DNA of 64,000 nt, from positions 1-64,000 of the forward strand of contig NZ_JBFABG010000018.1 in assembly GCF_040640215.1 (NCBI RefSeq). The letters run 5' to 3'. Source of the stretch: Actinosynnema sp040640215 (GTDB lineage: Bacteria > Actinomycetota > Actinomycetes > Mycobacteriales > Pseudonocardiaceae). This document shows positions 26,713 through 36,509 of this stretch, piece by piece (within the stretch, counting starts at the first letter, position 1; each line of letters starts with the position of its first letter). Below the pieces are notes generated by a model. It was given only the letters and a program-made list of their open reading frames with translations. It was not told the origin of the DNA and did not search any database. The translations under genes were made by a program, and so were the position numbers.

Positions 26713-28005
26713 GTGGCTCGTTGGCTGATCGTGGTGATCGCGGTGCTGACCCTGTTCCCCGGCGTGGCGACGGCCGTCCCACCGCCCCCGCCCAACCCGG
26801 GCGACGACGAGATCGGCACCAGCCGCCAGGAGGCGGACGCCAAGGCCGCCCGGGTAGGCGAGCTGACCAGCCGGCTCACCGCCGCCGAGGCCGAGCTCCA
26901 GCGGCTCACCGACGACGTCGCGTTCAAGATGGAGCTGGCGAACAAGGCCCGCGTCGACCTGGAGACCGCCCAGGACGCGGCGGTCAGGGCCAAGCGGGAC
27001 GCGGACGCCGCCGGCACCGAAGCCGCCGCTGCGGGACGGGCCGTCGAGGAGGCCCGCGCGGAGCTCGACGAGTTCGCCGCCGCCAGCTTCCAGCAGGGCA
27101 GCACGATGGGCTCGCTGTCCGCCTACTTCGGCTCGACCAGCCCGGAGAACCTGCTGGCCCGCTCGCAACTGCTCGCGGCGGTCGGCGATTCCGGCCTCGA
27201 CGCCCTGGACGACGTGGAGCGGGCCCGTTCGGAGAAGGTCAACAAGGACTCCTCGGCCCGCGCCGCGCTGGACCTGGCGAACGAGAAGCAGGCCGTGGCC
27301 GACCAGGCCGCGCGGGACGCCGACGCCGTTCGGCAGCTCGCCGAGCAGGCCCAGCGGGGGCAGGCCGACCAGGCCGCCGCGATCCAGGGCGACAAGACCC
27401 GCGTCGAGGGCGAGCTGACCCGGGCGCTCACCGCCGTGGAGGGGCTGGAGGGGCAGCGCGCCCAGTACGACCAGTGGGTCGACGACAAGCGCCGCGAGGA
27501 GGAGGACGCCGCCCGCGAGGCGGCCCTCGGCGCGACCCTGCCGACCGCGCCGGCCACCGGTGGCACGCCGGTCGCGGTCGCGCCCGGCGGTGGCGTGGAG
27601 ACCGTCGTGGCCCGCGCGATGGCGCACCTCGGCGTCCGCTACTCGTGGGGCGGCGGCAACTACGACGGCCCCACGATCGGCATCCGCGACGGCGGCGTGG
27701 CCGACTCCTACGGCGACTACTACAGCGTCGGCTTCGACTGCTCGGGCCTGATGATGTACGCGTTCGCGGGTGCCGGCGTCTACCTGCCGCACTACAGCGG
27801 CTACCAGTACAACGCCGGCGTCAAGGTGCCGCTGTCCCAGGCGGCGCGCGGCGACATGCTGTTCTGGGGTCCCGGCGGCGGCACGCACGTGGCGCTCTAC
27901 CTCGGCGGCGGCATGATGGTCGAGGCCCCGTACTCGGGCTCGTCGGTGCGCATCGCGCCGGTCCGCTACGGCGGCATCATGCCGTATGCGACCCGCCTGC
28001 TCTGA
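26713..28005 (+). CDS. NlpC/P60 peptidoglycan endopeptidase, RipA-like
   Basis: A 430-aa exported cell-wall hydrolase that cuts the peptide stem of peptidoglycan (gamma-D-Glu-mDAP bond in the family). A signal peptide (about 1-22) is followed by a long coiled-coil (about 35-265, 'RLTAAEAELQRL', 'DQAARDADAVRQLAEQAQ') of the type that autoinhibits RipA. The C-terminal NlpC/P60 domain has the catalytic Cys in 'VGFDCSGLMMYAF' and His in 'GGGTHVALYLGGG'. GTG at 26713 with GGGGAGG upstream starts directly at the signal peptide. Its place before moxR-DUF58-VWA and fabG-inhA equals ripA (Rv1477) in M. tuberculosis. Confidence 0.92.
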   Translation: MARWLIVVIAVLTLFPGVATAVPPPPPNPGDDEIGTSRQEADAKAARVGELTSRLTAAEAELQRLTDDVAFKMELANKARVDLETAQDAAVRAKRDADAAGTEAAAAGRAVEEARAELDEFAAASFQQGSTMGSLSAYFGSTSPENLLARSQLLAAVGDSGLDALDDVERARSEKVNKDSSARAALDLANEKQAVADQAARDADAVRQLAEQAQRGQADQAAAIQGDKTRVEGELTRALTAVEGLEGQRAQYDQWVDDKRREEEDAAREAALGATLPTAPATGGTPVAVAPGGGVETVVARAMAHLGVRYSWGGGNYDGPTIGIRDGGVADSYGDYYSVGFDCSGLMMYAFAGAGVYLPHYSGYQYNAGVKVPLSQAARGDMLFWGPGGGTHVALYLGGGMMVEAPYSGSSVRIAPVRYGGIMPYATRLL

Positions 28006-28092
28006 GCGTCGCCGGGTCCGGCCGCGACCCCGTTCGCAAGCCGTTGACCTGCGGATTCAAGAATCGTTCAGGAAACGTTCCGACGGGGTGGA

Positions 28093-28246
28093 GCATCCTC
28101 GTGGATGCCGGTCGCACCACGCGGGGGGAAGGTACGGGGCGACGGTGCCGGGTGGCATCCGCGGGGGGTTCGGATGCCGCGCGAGCGGATCACCTGGGGG
28201 GTGACGGGTGTCGTCGGGCAGGTGCACCGACCCGACGACACCCGTC
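28093..28246. terminator. Cluster of three hairpins after the NlpC/P60 gene
   Basis: Three stems lie in non-coding DNA: GCATCC-tcgt-GGATGC (28093-28108), GGCATCC/GGATGCC (28154-28160 and 28172-28178), and a 16-bp perfect stem (28203-28218 with 28231-28246) around a 12-base loop. The first two share the GCATCC arm. The last is a likely terminator for the NlpC/P60 gene; the others may be part of a structured RNA. The remainder of 28006-28378 holds nothing else I recognise. Confidence 0.6.
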
Positions 28247-28378
28247 GATCCGCACCCGGCGAGCACCCCGGGGCCGAACGGGTGGCGTGTCGCCGGCGGG
28301 GGATGATCGTCGGGCGGGACCGGGGCCGAGCCGTGAGAATCCGGCCTGACGGCGGTCCCACCCGGAAAGGACGTGGTC

Positions 28379-28474
28379 ATGCCGGTGTCCGCCGAGCTGG
28401 ACGAGGTCCTCGGGACGACCGGGCACGTCCGCGCCGGCGCGGAGTCGGCGGACGGGGAGAACAGTGCGGGATGA
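28379..28474 (+). CDS. Possible 31-aa leader ORF before mobA
   Basis: ATG at 28379 has a strong 'GGAAAGGA' 7 bases upstream and reads 'MPVSAELDEVLGTTGHVRAG' plus 11 residues to a TGA at 28472-28474. That stop lies 8 codon-bases inside mobA (start 28464), so translation could be coupled. I recognise no family. It may be a true small protein, a leader peptide, or the worn 5' end of a longer gene. Confidence 0.35.
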   Translation: MPVSAELDEVLGTTGHVRAGAESADGENSAG

Positions 28475-28994
28475 GTGGGACGCCGTGGTCCTCGCCGGGG
28501 GTCGCGGCAGCAGGCTGGGCGGCGTCGACAAGGCGGCGGTGCGGATCGGCGGCCGGACGCTGCTGGAGCACGCGCTCGACGCCGTGCGCGGTGCCGGGCG
28601 GGTGGTCGTCGTCGGACCGGAGAAGGACGTTCCGGGCGTGCTGTGGACCCGCGAGGACCCGCCCGGCGGGGGACCGGCGGCCGGTGTCGCGGCCGGACTG
28701 CGGCACGTGCGCGCGGACGTGGTGGTGGTGCTCGCCGTCGACCAGCCCGGCGTCACGGCGTCCACTGTGGAACGCCTGCTCGCCACCGGCGCACCCGCCG
28801 TGCTGGTGGACGAGGACGGCCGGTCGCAGTGGCTGGCCGGGGCGTGGCGGACCGACCGGTTGCGCACCGCCTTGCCCGACGACCCGCACGGCGTGTCGAT
28901 GCGCTCGGTGCTGGGCCCGCTCGACCCCGTGCCGGTCGTGGCGCTGCCCGGCGAGGCGCGGGACGTGGACACACCGGCGGACCTGGGCGGCTGA
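28464..28994 (+). CDS. mobA: Molybdenum cofactor guanylyltransferase MobA
   Basis: A 176-aa nucleotidyltransferase that attaches GMP to molybdopterin, forming the bis-MGD cofactor of enzymes such as nitrate reductase and formate dehydrogenase. The GTP-binding motif 'VLAGGRGSRLGGVDKA' (residues about 9-24) and 'VVVVLAVDQPGV' with the metal-binding Asp match the family. Its length is slightly below the usual 190-200 residues. The GTG start overlaps the tail of a possible small ORF. No other molybdopterin gene is near. Confidence 0.88.
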   Translation: MRDEWDAVVLAGGRGSRLGGVDKAAVRIGGRTLLEHALDAVRGAGRVVVVGPEKDVPGVLWTREDPPGGGPAAGVAAGLRHVRADVVVVLAVDQPGVTASTVERLLATGAPAVLVDEDGRSQWLAGAWRTDRLRTALPDDPHGVSMRSVLGPLDPVPVVALPGEARDVDTPADLGG

Positions 28995-29134
28995 CGCGGT
29001 TCTTCCGGCGTGTTCGCGGTGCCGGCGGTCACCGCGCGCCGGGTCCCCCGGCGGTTGCCTACCCCTTCACAAGAGCCATACCGGCGACAGGGAAGACTTG
29101 GCACCGTCGCACATCCCTGTCGTAGGAGGACCTG

Positions 29135-30168
<1,034 letters not shown>

Positions 30169-30172
<4 letters not shown>

Positions 30173-31143
30173 CCTCCGAGGCGAACCCCGACGGGGCGAA
30201 CCCCGGCGACGCGGCTCCCGACCGCCCCAGGTGGGCACCGCCCGCCCTGCTCGACGGCCGGATGGAAGCCGCGCTGCGCACGCTCGAACTGGAGGTCCGC
30301 CGCCGGCTGGACGGGCTGCTCCAGGGCAACCACCTCGGCCTGGTGCCCGGTCCGGGCTCCGAGCCGGGCGAGGCGCGGCCCTACCAGCCGGGTGACGACG
30401 TGCGCCGGATGGACTGGGCGGTCACCGCCCGCACCACCGTGCCGCACATCCGGGAGACGGTCGCGGACCGCGAACTGGAGACGTGGCTGGCGATCGACCT
30501 GTCGCCCTCGCTGGACTTCGGCACGGCCGCGTGCGAGAAGCGCGACCTCGTGGTGGCCGCCACGGCCGCCGTCGCCCACCTGACCCGGGGCGGCGGCAAC
30601 CGGATCGGCGCGCTGGTGTCGACCGGTGCCGAGCTGGTCCGGGTGCCCGCGCGGGGTGGCCTGGCCCACTCCCGGGGCCTGGTCCGCAAGGTGGCCGAGA
30701 CGCCGCGCGCGCCCGAGGGCACGCGCGGTTCGCTGGCCGACCTGGTCGAGCAGCTCCGCCGACCGCCGCGCCGGCGCGGCCTGGTCGTGGTGCTCTCGGA
30801 CTTCCTGGGCGAGACGGACTGGCAGCGGCCGTTGCGCGCGCTGTCCGCCCGGCACGACCTGGTGGCGATCGAGGTCGTCGACCCGCGCGACATCGATCTG
30901 CCGGAGATCGGCACCGTCGTGCTCGCCGACCCGGAGTCCGGCAGGCAGCGCGAGGTGACCGCGTCGCCGTTGCTGCGCCGCGAGTTCGCCGCCGCCGCGG
31001 CCGAGCACCGCGCGGCGGTGGCGGCCGGGTTGCGGCAGGCCGGTGCCGGGCACCTGGTGCTGCGCACCGACTCGGACTGGATCGCGGACGTCGTGCGCTT
31101 CGTGGTGGCCCGCAAGCGCCGCTGGTCGGGAGGGGTGGCCTGA
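30169..31143 (+). CDS. DUF58 domain-containing protein
   Basis: A 324-aa protein with the DUF58 signature 'YQPGDDVRRMDWAVTART' (residues about 64-81), followed by a von Willebrand-like 'TWLAIDLSPSLDFG' strand. DUF58 proteins accompany MoxR ATPases and VWA proteins, and are thought to act as adaptor or scaffold. There is no membrane segment, unlike some DUF58 proteins. The GTG overlaps the moxR stop by 4 bases and its TGA overlaps the next ATG, so expression is tightly coupled. It corresponds in position to Rv1480. Confidence 0.92.
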
Positions 31144-32108
31144 TGAGCTTCACGGGTTTCGCCACTCCGTGGTGGTTCCTGCTGCTGTTCGCCGTCGCGG
31201 CGGTGGCGGCGTGCTACGTGGTGATGCAGCGCGTGCTGCGCAAGCGGGTGCTGCGCTTCGCCAACCTGCCCATGCTGGAGAAGGTCGCGCCCAAGCGGCA
31301 GGGCTGGTGGCGGCACGTGCCGCCGGTGTTCCTGCTGGTGGCGTTCCTGCTGCTGACGGTGGCGCTGGCCGGGCCGACCGCCGAGCAGAAGGTGCCGCGC
31401 AACCGGGCGACGGTGATGCTGGTGATCGACACGTCGCTGTCGATGAAGGCGACCGACGTCCGACCGTCCCGGTTGGAGGCGGCGCAGGTCGCGGCCAAGT
31501 CGTTCGCCGACGGTCTGACGCCGGGCATCAACCTGGGCCTGATCTCCTTCGCCGGGTCGGCCACCGTGCTGGTCGCGCCGACCACGGACCGGGGCGCGGT
31601 GACGCAGAGCATCGACGGCCTCAAGCTCGCGCAGGCGACCGCGACCGGTGACGCGCTCGTCGCGGCGCTGGCGTCGATCGACTCGTTCGGCAAGGTCGTC
31701 GGGGGAGCGGACGGGCCGCCCCCGGCGCGCGTCGTGCTGATGACCGACGGCAAGGAGACGGTCGGCACGCGGCGGGCGTTCGACGCGGCGGAGGACGCGA
31801 AGAAGGCGGGCATCCCGATCTCCACGATCTCCTTCGGCACCGAGGACGGCGTGGTCGAGATCGAAGGCCGCCGGCAGGAGGTGCCGGTGGACGACGACTC
31901 GATGAAGGAGATCGCGAAGCTGTCCGGCGGCGAGTTCTTCAAGGCGGCCAGCGCCGAGGAGCTGCGCCGGGTCTACGACACGCTGGGCGAGCAGATCGGC
32001 TACGAGAAGAAGCAGGCCGACGCCAGCCGCCCGTGGGTGGTGCTGGGCACGCTGATCGGCCTGGCGGCCCTGGCCGCCGCGCTGCTGCTGGGGCAACGCC
32101 TGCCCTGA
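31143..32108 (+). CDS. Membrane-anchored VWA domain protein (BatA-like)
   Basis: A 321-aa protein with two N-terminal membrane segments (about 7-25 and 57-76), a VWA domain (about 88-280) and a C-terminal membrane segment ('WVVLGTLIGLAALAAALLL'). The metal-ion-dependent adhesion site is complete: 'IDTSLSM', Thr in 'ATATGDAL', and Asp in 'LMTDGKET'. It resembles BatA/Rv1481. The domain probably faces the cytoplasm or outside depending on topology, which I cannot settle. The ATG overlaps the DUF58 stop (TGATG). It closes the moxR operon; a 78-base gap separates it from the convergent TAXI gene. Confidence 0.92.
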   Translation: MSFTGFATPWWFLLLFAVAAVAACYVVMQRVLRKRVLRFANLPMLEKVAPKRQGWWRHVPPVFLLVAFLLLTVALAGPTAEQKVPRNRATVMLVIDTSLSMKATDVRPSRLEAAQVAAKSFADGLTPGINLGLISFAGSATVLVAPTTDRGAVTQSIDGLKLAQATATGDALVAALASIDSFGKVVGGADGPPPARVVLMTDGKETVGTRRAFDAAEDAKKAGIPISTISFGTEDGVVEIEGRRQEVPVDDDSMKEIAKLSGGEFFKAASAEELRRVYDTLGEQIGYEKKQADASRPWVVLGTLIGLAALAAALLLGQRLP

Positions 32109-32186
32109 CGCCCCGACGTTTCCGGACCCGCTCCGCGCCCCTCGGGTCGCGGAGCGGGTCCGCTTCGCGGGCGGGCCGGCTCGGCG

Positions 32187-33083
32187 CTAGCCGTGCAGAT
32201 CCCGGTACGCCGCAGCGGCACCGGGGTGCAGTGGCAGGCCGGTCGTGCCGATGAGGCTGCGCACGTCGAGGAACTGGGTGCCCAGCGCCTGCTCGGGCAC
32301 CAGCGCCGCCGCCCTGGACACCAGCGTCCGGGTCACCGCGCCGGCCACGGTGTCGGGCAGGGAATCCCGGCACACCAGCAGGTTCGCCACGCCGATGGTG
32401 GCCACCTCGCGGGGCGCGCCGTAGACGCCGGCCGGCACCGCGACCTGTTCGTAGACGCGGCCGTGCGCCGCCCGCAGGCCGGGCAGGACCTCGGCCAGCG
32501 GCAGCAGGCGGATGTCCGCCACCTGCGCCAGGATCGGCGTCGGCACCCCGCCGGACCACAGCAGCGCGTCGACCCGCCGGTCGACCAGGGCCCGCACGGC
32601 GTCCGCCAGCCGGTAGTGCTCCACCCGCACCGACGTCGCCAGGCCCGTCGTGCCGAGCATCCGCTCGCCGGACAGGGACGCGCCGGAGCCCGCCGCGCCC
32701 AGCGACACCGTGCGCCCGGCGAGGTCCGCGACGTGTTGCGCGGGGTCGTCGGCGCGCACCACGAGTTGCAGGTAGTTCTCGTACACCCGGCCCAGCGCCC
32801 GCAGCCGCAGCGCCGGGTCGGCCGCGCCGACCGCGTCGGCCAACGTCAGCGCGACCTGCGCGGCACCGGACCCGAGCAGGTCGAGGTTCGCCAGGCTGCC
32901 CCGGGTCTCCACCACCCGGCCGGGCGGGTCGAGCTGAGCGGCCAGCAGGGTCGCGAAGTCGAAGTACATCCCGCCGCGCTCGCCGGCCGCGACGGACAGC
33001 GCCGCCGCCGGCCCGCCGGCCGTGCAGCCACCGGCCGCGCACCCGGTCGCCAGCAGGCCCAGCAGGAACGCCCGGCGGTTCAC
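32187..33083 (-). CDS. TAXI-family TRAP-type solute-binding lipoprotein
   Basis: A 298-aa extracytoplasmic binding protein of the TAXI group. The N-terminus 'VNRRAFLLGLLATGCAAGGC' has a lipobox-like 'LATGC', so the protein is likely lipid-anchored. TAXI marks include 'LSVAAGERGGMYFDFATLLA', 'TRGSLANLDLLGSGAAQVAL', 'GRVYENYLQLVVRADD', 'GRTVSLGAAGSGAS' and 'VDALLWSGGVPTP'. No TRAP permease lies nearby. Its GTG overlaps the stop of the histidine kinase gene, so it belongs to the two-component operon and may serve as ligand sensor for the kinase rather than as a transporter part. Confidence 0.88.
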   Translation of the reverse strand: MNRRAFLLGLLATGCAAGGCTAGGPAAALSVAAGERGGMYFDFATLLAAQLDPPGRVVETRGSLANLDLLGSGAAQVALTLADAVGAADPALRLRALGRVYENYLQLVVRADDPAQHVADLAGRTVSLGAAGSGASLSGERMLGTTGLATSVRVEHYRLADAVRALVDRRVDALLWSGGVPTPILAQVADIRLLPLAEVLPGLRAAHGRVYEQVAVPAGVYGAPREVATIGVANLLVCRDSLPDTVAGAVTRTLVSRAAALVPEQALGTQFLDVRSLIGTTGLPLHPGAAAAYRDLHG

Positions 33084-34438
33084 AGCGCCGGCTCCAGCGG
33101 CAGCACCAGCCGCGCCACCAGTCCGTCCACAGAGGACAGTTCGAGGACGCCGCCCCGGGCGCGCGCCAGGCGGTCCGCGATCGCCAGGCCCAGCCCCGTG
33201 CCGGGGCGGTCCGACCGGCCGCGCCAGAACCGCGACGTGGCCAGGGCGAGCTCGGCGGGACCGAGCCCGGGTCCGTCGTCCGACACCTCGACCCAGCCGA
33301 CGCCCGCCGCGCGGTCCGCGCCCAGCGCCACCCGCACCTCGCCCCCTCCGTACTTGAGCGCGTTGTCCAGCAGCACGTCCAGCACCTGCGCCAGGTCCCC
33401 CTCGGGGCACCGGACCAGCACCGCGAGCGGCGGCACGGCCGGCACCGGCACCTGCCAGAACTCCGCCCGCTCCACCGCCACCGCGCCCACGTCCGAGAGC
33501 TCCGGCCGCCGTCCCCCGGCCGCGACCTCGGTGGCCGCGCTCTCGGCCGAGGCGAGCGCCAACAGCCCGTCCAGCAACGATTCCAGCCGTTCGATCTCGG
33601 CCACGCCGGCGGTGTAGGCGCGCACGCCGCCGGGTTTCACCTGACCGCCCAACGTGTCCACCCGCAGCCGCAGCGCGGCCAGCGGGTTGCGCAACTGGTG
33701 CGAGGTGTCGGCGATCAGCCGCCGCTGCTGGTCGGCCGCCTCGGTGACCGCGTCGGACATCCGGTTGAACGACTCGGACAGCTCGCGCACCTCCGGCGGC
33801 CCGCTGCGCTCCGGCACGTGCGCCCGCCGCTCGCCGGCGGCCACCGCCCGCACCCCGGCGGTCAGGTCCGCCAGCGGTTTGAGCAGCCACCGCGCCACCG
33901 CCAGCACCAGCAGCACCGAGCCCACCCCGGCGGCCAACGCGCCCGACAGCACCCACAGCCAGCGCCGCGCCACGTCGGAGGCCGCCCGGTCCACCGACGC
34001 GCGCAGCACCACCGCGCCCGCGACCCGCGTGCCGGTGCCGACCGGGCGCGCGAACACCACCGTGCCCGACGACCACGGCAGCACCGTCGCCACGGTGGGC
34101 GCGGGCTGGTTGCGCAGCGCCGCGTCGAGCACGTCGGCCAGCTCCGGGTCGTCGGCGGCGGACCCGGCCTGCGCCACGGGCTGTCGCCGCGCGTTCACCA
34201 CGACGACCGGTTCGCCGTAGAGCCGCACGTACGCCGCCACCTCCTCCACCAGCGCAGCGGTGTCGCCGGTGGTCTCGGCCTGCTGCGCCAGCACGGCGAA
34301 CCGGTCCAGCCCGGAGGTGCGATCGATCACGAACCGCTGGGTGCGCTCGGCGGCGGTGGAGGCCAGCAGCGGCAGGGCGAACGCGGTCACGGCCGCCGCC
34401 GAGAACAGCAGCAGCACCAGCAGCAGCCGGCGGCGCAC
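33080..34438 (-). CDS. Sensor histidine kinase
   Basis: A 452-aa membrane kinase. Two membrane segments (about 5-27 and 161-184) enclose an external sensor of about 135 residues. A HAMP-like linker follows, then the H-box 'ADTSHQLRNPLAALR' with His247, and an ATP domain with N-box 'DNALKYGG', 'DDGPGLGP' and 'GTGLGLAIAD'. The GTG start overlaps the response-regulator stop, and the stop overlaps the TAXI lipoprotein start. All three proteins are therefore made together. The sensor is short enough to need an external binding partner. Confidence 0.94.
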   Translation of the reverse strand: MRRRLLLVLLLFSAAAVTAFALPLLASTAAERTQRFVIDRTSGLDRFAVLAQQAETTGDTAALVEEVAAYVRLYGEPVVVVNARRQPVAQAGSAADDPELADVLDAALRNQPAPTVATVLPWSSGTVVFARPVGTGTRVAGAVVLRASVDRAASDVARRWLWVLSGALAAGVGSVLLVLAVARWLLKPLADLTAGVRAVAAGERRAHVPERSGPPEVRELSESFNRMSDAVTEAADQQRRLIADTSHQLRNPLAALRLRVDTLGGQVKPGGVRAYTAGVAEIERLESLLDGLLALASAESAATEVAAGGRRPELSDVGAVAVERAEFWQVPVPAVPPLAVLVRCPEGDLAQVLDVLLDNALKYGGGEVRVALGADRAAGVGWVEVSDDGPGLGPAELALATSRFWRGRSDRPGTGLGLAIADRLARARGGVLELSSVDGLVARLVLPLEPAL

Positions 34439-35094
34439 TAGTCGCCGAGCCGGTAGCCGAAGCCGCGGATGGTGGTCAGCAGCCCGGGGCGGCCCAGCTT
34501 GGCGCGCAGCCCGGTCAGGTGCACGTCCAGCGACCGCGACACCGCCAGGTACGCGTCCCCCCACACCTGGTCCATCAACTGCTGCCGGCTGACCGCCGCG
34601 CCCGCCCGCTCGGCCAGCGCCGCCAGCACGTCGAACTCCTTGGTGGTCAACGAGACCTCCCGGTCGGCCACGGTGACCCGCCGGGCCTCCAGGTCGATCG
34701 CCACGTCGTCCACCCGGACCACCCGGTCCGCCGGGCCCACCAGGGCGGTGCGGCGGACCACCGCGTCCATCCGGGCCAGCAGCTCGCCCAGCCGCACCGG
34801 CTTCACCAGGTAGTCGTCCGCGCCCAGCCGCAGGCCGCGCACGACGGACCGCTCGTCGCCGCGCGCGGTCAGCACCACGACGGGCGTCCGGGCGACCTTG
34901 CGGATCTTGCGCAGCACCTCCAGCCCGTCGGTGTCGGGCAGTCCCAGGTCCAGCAGGAGCAGGTCGAAGTCCCGGTGCCGGAGCAGCGCGTCCGCGCCCC
35001 GCGCGACCCGCCCCGGGCGGTGGCCGTTGGCCTCCAGCGCCTCCAGCAGGGCGTTGGCCACCCCGTCGTCGTCCTCGACCAGCAGCACCCGCAC
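34438..35094 (-). CDS. OmpR-type response regulator
   Basis: A 218-aa regulator. The receiver domain has the acidic pair 'EDDD', phospho-acceptor Asp49 in 'LLLLDLGLPDTDG', the conserved Thr in 'VLTARG' and Lys in 'DDYLVKP'. The C-terminal winged helix (about 125-218) ends 'GLRAKLGRPGLLTTIRGFGY', typical of OmpR/PhoB. It is first in the operon with the kinase and TAXI lipoprotein. The ATG is preceded by 'CCGGTCGAGGGGGG', a plausible ribosome site. The target genes are unknown. Confidence 0.95.
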   Translation of the reverse strand: MRVLLVEDDDGVANALLEALEANGHRPGRVARGADALLRHRDFDLLLLDLGLPDTDGLEVLRKIRKVARTPVVVLTARGDERSVVRGLRLGADDYLVKPVRLGELLARMDAVVRRTALVGPADRVVRVDDVAIDLEARRVTVADREVSLTTKEFDVLAALAERAGAAVSRQQLMDQVWGDAYLAVSRSLDVHLTGLRAKLGRPGLLTTIRGFGYRLGD

Positions 35095-35147
35095 GGGCCC
35101 ACCCCCCTCGACCGGTAGCGGCGATTATGGCGTGCGCGGTGTAGACA

Positions 35148-35879
35148 ATGCTGGTGAGCATCGAAGACCGCGTGCCCGCCTCCCAGCTCGACGAGGCCAG
35201 CGAGGCGCTGGAAGAACTCGCCGGTGTGCTGGCCGAGGAGCAAACGCTGGACGACGTGTTGCACCAGTTGGCCGAGTCGGCGTCGCGGGTCATCCCGGAC
35301 GCGGAGAACGTCTCGGTGACGGTGGTGGGCCCGGACGGGGCGACCACGGCCGCCGCGACCGACCGGAAGGTCGTCGCCATCGACACCGACCAGTACGCCG
35401 CGGGCAACGGACCGTGCCTGCAAGCGGCGAAGACGCACCGGCCGGTACGGGCCACGGCCGAGGGCGGACGGGAGAAGTGGCCGGAGTTCGCGGCTGCCGC
35501 GGAGAAGGCCGGCGTGCGGGCGTACCTGTCCGCGCCGCTGGTGGTGGAGGGCGACGTGCTGGGCGCGCTGAACCTCTACAGCTCGGTCGAGGCCGCGTTC
35601 GACCCGTTCGACGAGGCGCTGTTGCGGCTGTTCACGACGGCGTCGGCGGCGGCGATCACGGGTTTCCGCCGCTACGAGCGCACGCGGGGGCTGGTGGACA
35701 ACCTGGAGCGCGCGTTGGCGTCGCGCGGCGAGATCGAGCAGGCGAAGGGCGTGCTCATGGCGGCGCACGGGATCAGCGACGCCGAGGCGTTCCAGCGGTT
35801 GGTGGAGGAGTCGCAGACGCACAACACCAAGCTGCGGGTGGTCGCCCGGAACCTGCTCGACTCGGTGCGGAAGACGTAG
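35148..35879 (+). CDS. GAF and ANTAR domain RNA-binding regulator
   Basis: A 243-aa protein. A GAF sensor domain (about 25-165, 'YAAGNGPCLQAAKTHRPVRA', 'VRAYLSAPLVVEGDVLGALNLY') is joined to a C-terminal ANTAR domain (about 185-240, 'RALASRGEIEQAKGVLMAAHG', 'AFQRLVEESQTHNTKL'). ANTAR domains bind paired hexaloop RNA stem-loops and prevent transcription termination. No histidine kinase partner is linked. It is divergent from the response regulator, with 53 bases between. Ligand and RNA targets are unknown. Confidence 0.92.
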   Translation: MLVSIEDRVPASQLDEASEALEELAGVLAEEQTLDDVLHQLAESASRVIPDAENVSVTVVGPDGATTAAATDRKVVAIDTDQYAAGNGPCLQAAKTHRPVRATAEGGREKWPEFAAAAEKAGVRAYLSAPLVVEGDVLGALNLYSSVEAAFDPFDEALLRLFTTASAAAITGFRRYERTRGLVDNLERALASRGEIEQAKGVLMAAHGISDAEAFQRLVEESQTHNTKLRVVARNLLDSVRKT

Positions 35880-35955
35880 TCCCGGCGCGGACGTGCCGCC
35901 TCGGCGGCGCGGCCCCGGGCCGACGACCGCCCGTGACGACCCCACCGCCGCCGGT

Positions 35956-36330
35956 TCAGTCCCCGACGGGTGCCACGTACAGCCAGCGGCCGTCGTCGCG
36001 GGTGAAGCGGCTGGTCTCGTGGAGCTCGTCCCGCTTCCCCCGCCACCGGTAGACGGCGCGGAACTCCACCGTCCCCGTCGTGTGCAGCAGACCGCCGCCC
36101 GTGCGGCCCAGGACCTCCAGGCGCAACCACTCCTGGTCCGGGTCCAGCTCCAGTTCCCCCGGTCGGCTGGTCGGGTGCCACGTGGCCAGCAGGTACGCCC
36201 CGTCCGCCACCGCGAACGCCGAGTACCGCGACCGCATCAGCGCCTCCGCCGTGGGCGCGGTCCTCGATCCGGAGTGGAACGCGCCACAGCACGTCCCGTA
36301 CGGCTCACCCAGCCCGCAGGGGCAGTTCAC
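35956..36330 (-). CDS. YchJ-like SEC-C motif protein (UPF0225)
   Basis: A 124-aa protein starting 'VNCPCGLGEPYGTCCGAFH', which contains the zinc-binding SEC-C cysteines, followed by the YchJ core 'AEALMRSRYSAFAVADGAYLLATWHP' and 'VEFRAVYR'. The family's precise function is unknown; the SEC-C motif often contacts SecB or ribosome-linked factors. GTG at 36330 overlaps the stop of the 62-aa ORF, so they form a two-gene operon. Length is typical. Confidence 0.9.
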   Translation of the reverse strand: MNCPCGLGEPYGTCCGAFHSGSRTAPTAEALMRSRYSAFAVADGAYLLATWHPTSRPGELELDPDQEWLRLEVLGRTGGGLLHTTGTVEFRAVYRWRGKRDELHETSRFTRDDGRWLYVAPVGD

Positions 36331-36509
36331 GGCTGTTCCACCTCGCACGCGGAGCGCTCCGACCGGGAGAAGCGCAGCCACGTCAGCGCCGCTTCCGCCG
36401 AGGCGTCACCGCCCGCCGCAGCCGCCCTCAGGTCCGCGTGCGCCTGGTAGCGCACATCCGCTGCGGCAGCCGGATCGGTCAGCACGGCCACGGCCTCGTC
36501 AGGGGTCAC
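36327..36509 (-). CDS. Small 60-aa protein upstream of YchJ
   Basis: A short Ala-rich protein 'VTPDEAVAVLTDPAAAADVR' continuing to 'ALTWLRFSRSERSACEVEQP'. It looks like a helical bundle fragment. GTG at 36509 is chosen since TATCCT ends 6 bases upstream, consistent with a leaderless transcript; GTG at 36515 is also in frame. It is coupled to the YchJ gene by a 4-base overlap. I do not recognise a family. Confidence 0.65.
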   Translation of the reverse strand: MTPDEAVAVLTDPAAAADVRYQAHADLRAAAAGGDASAEAALTWLRFSRSERSACEVEQP

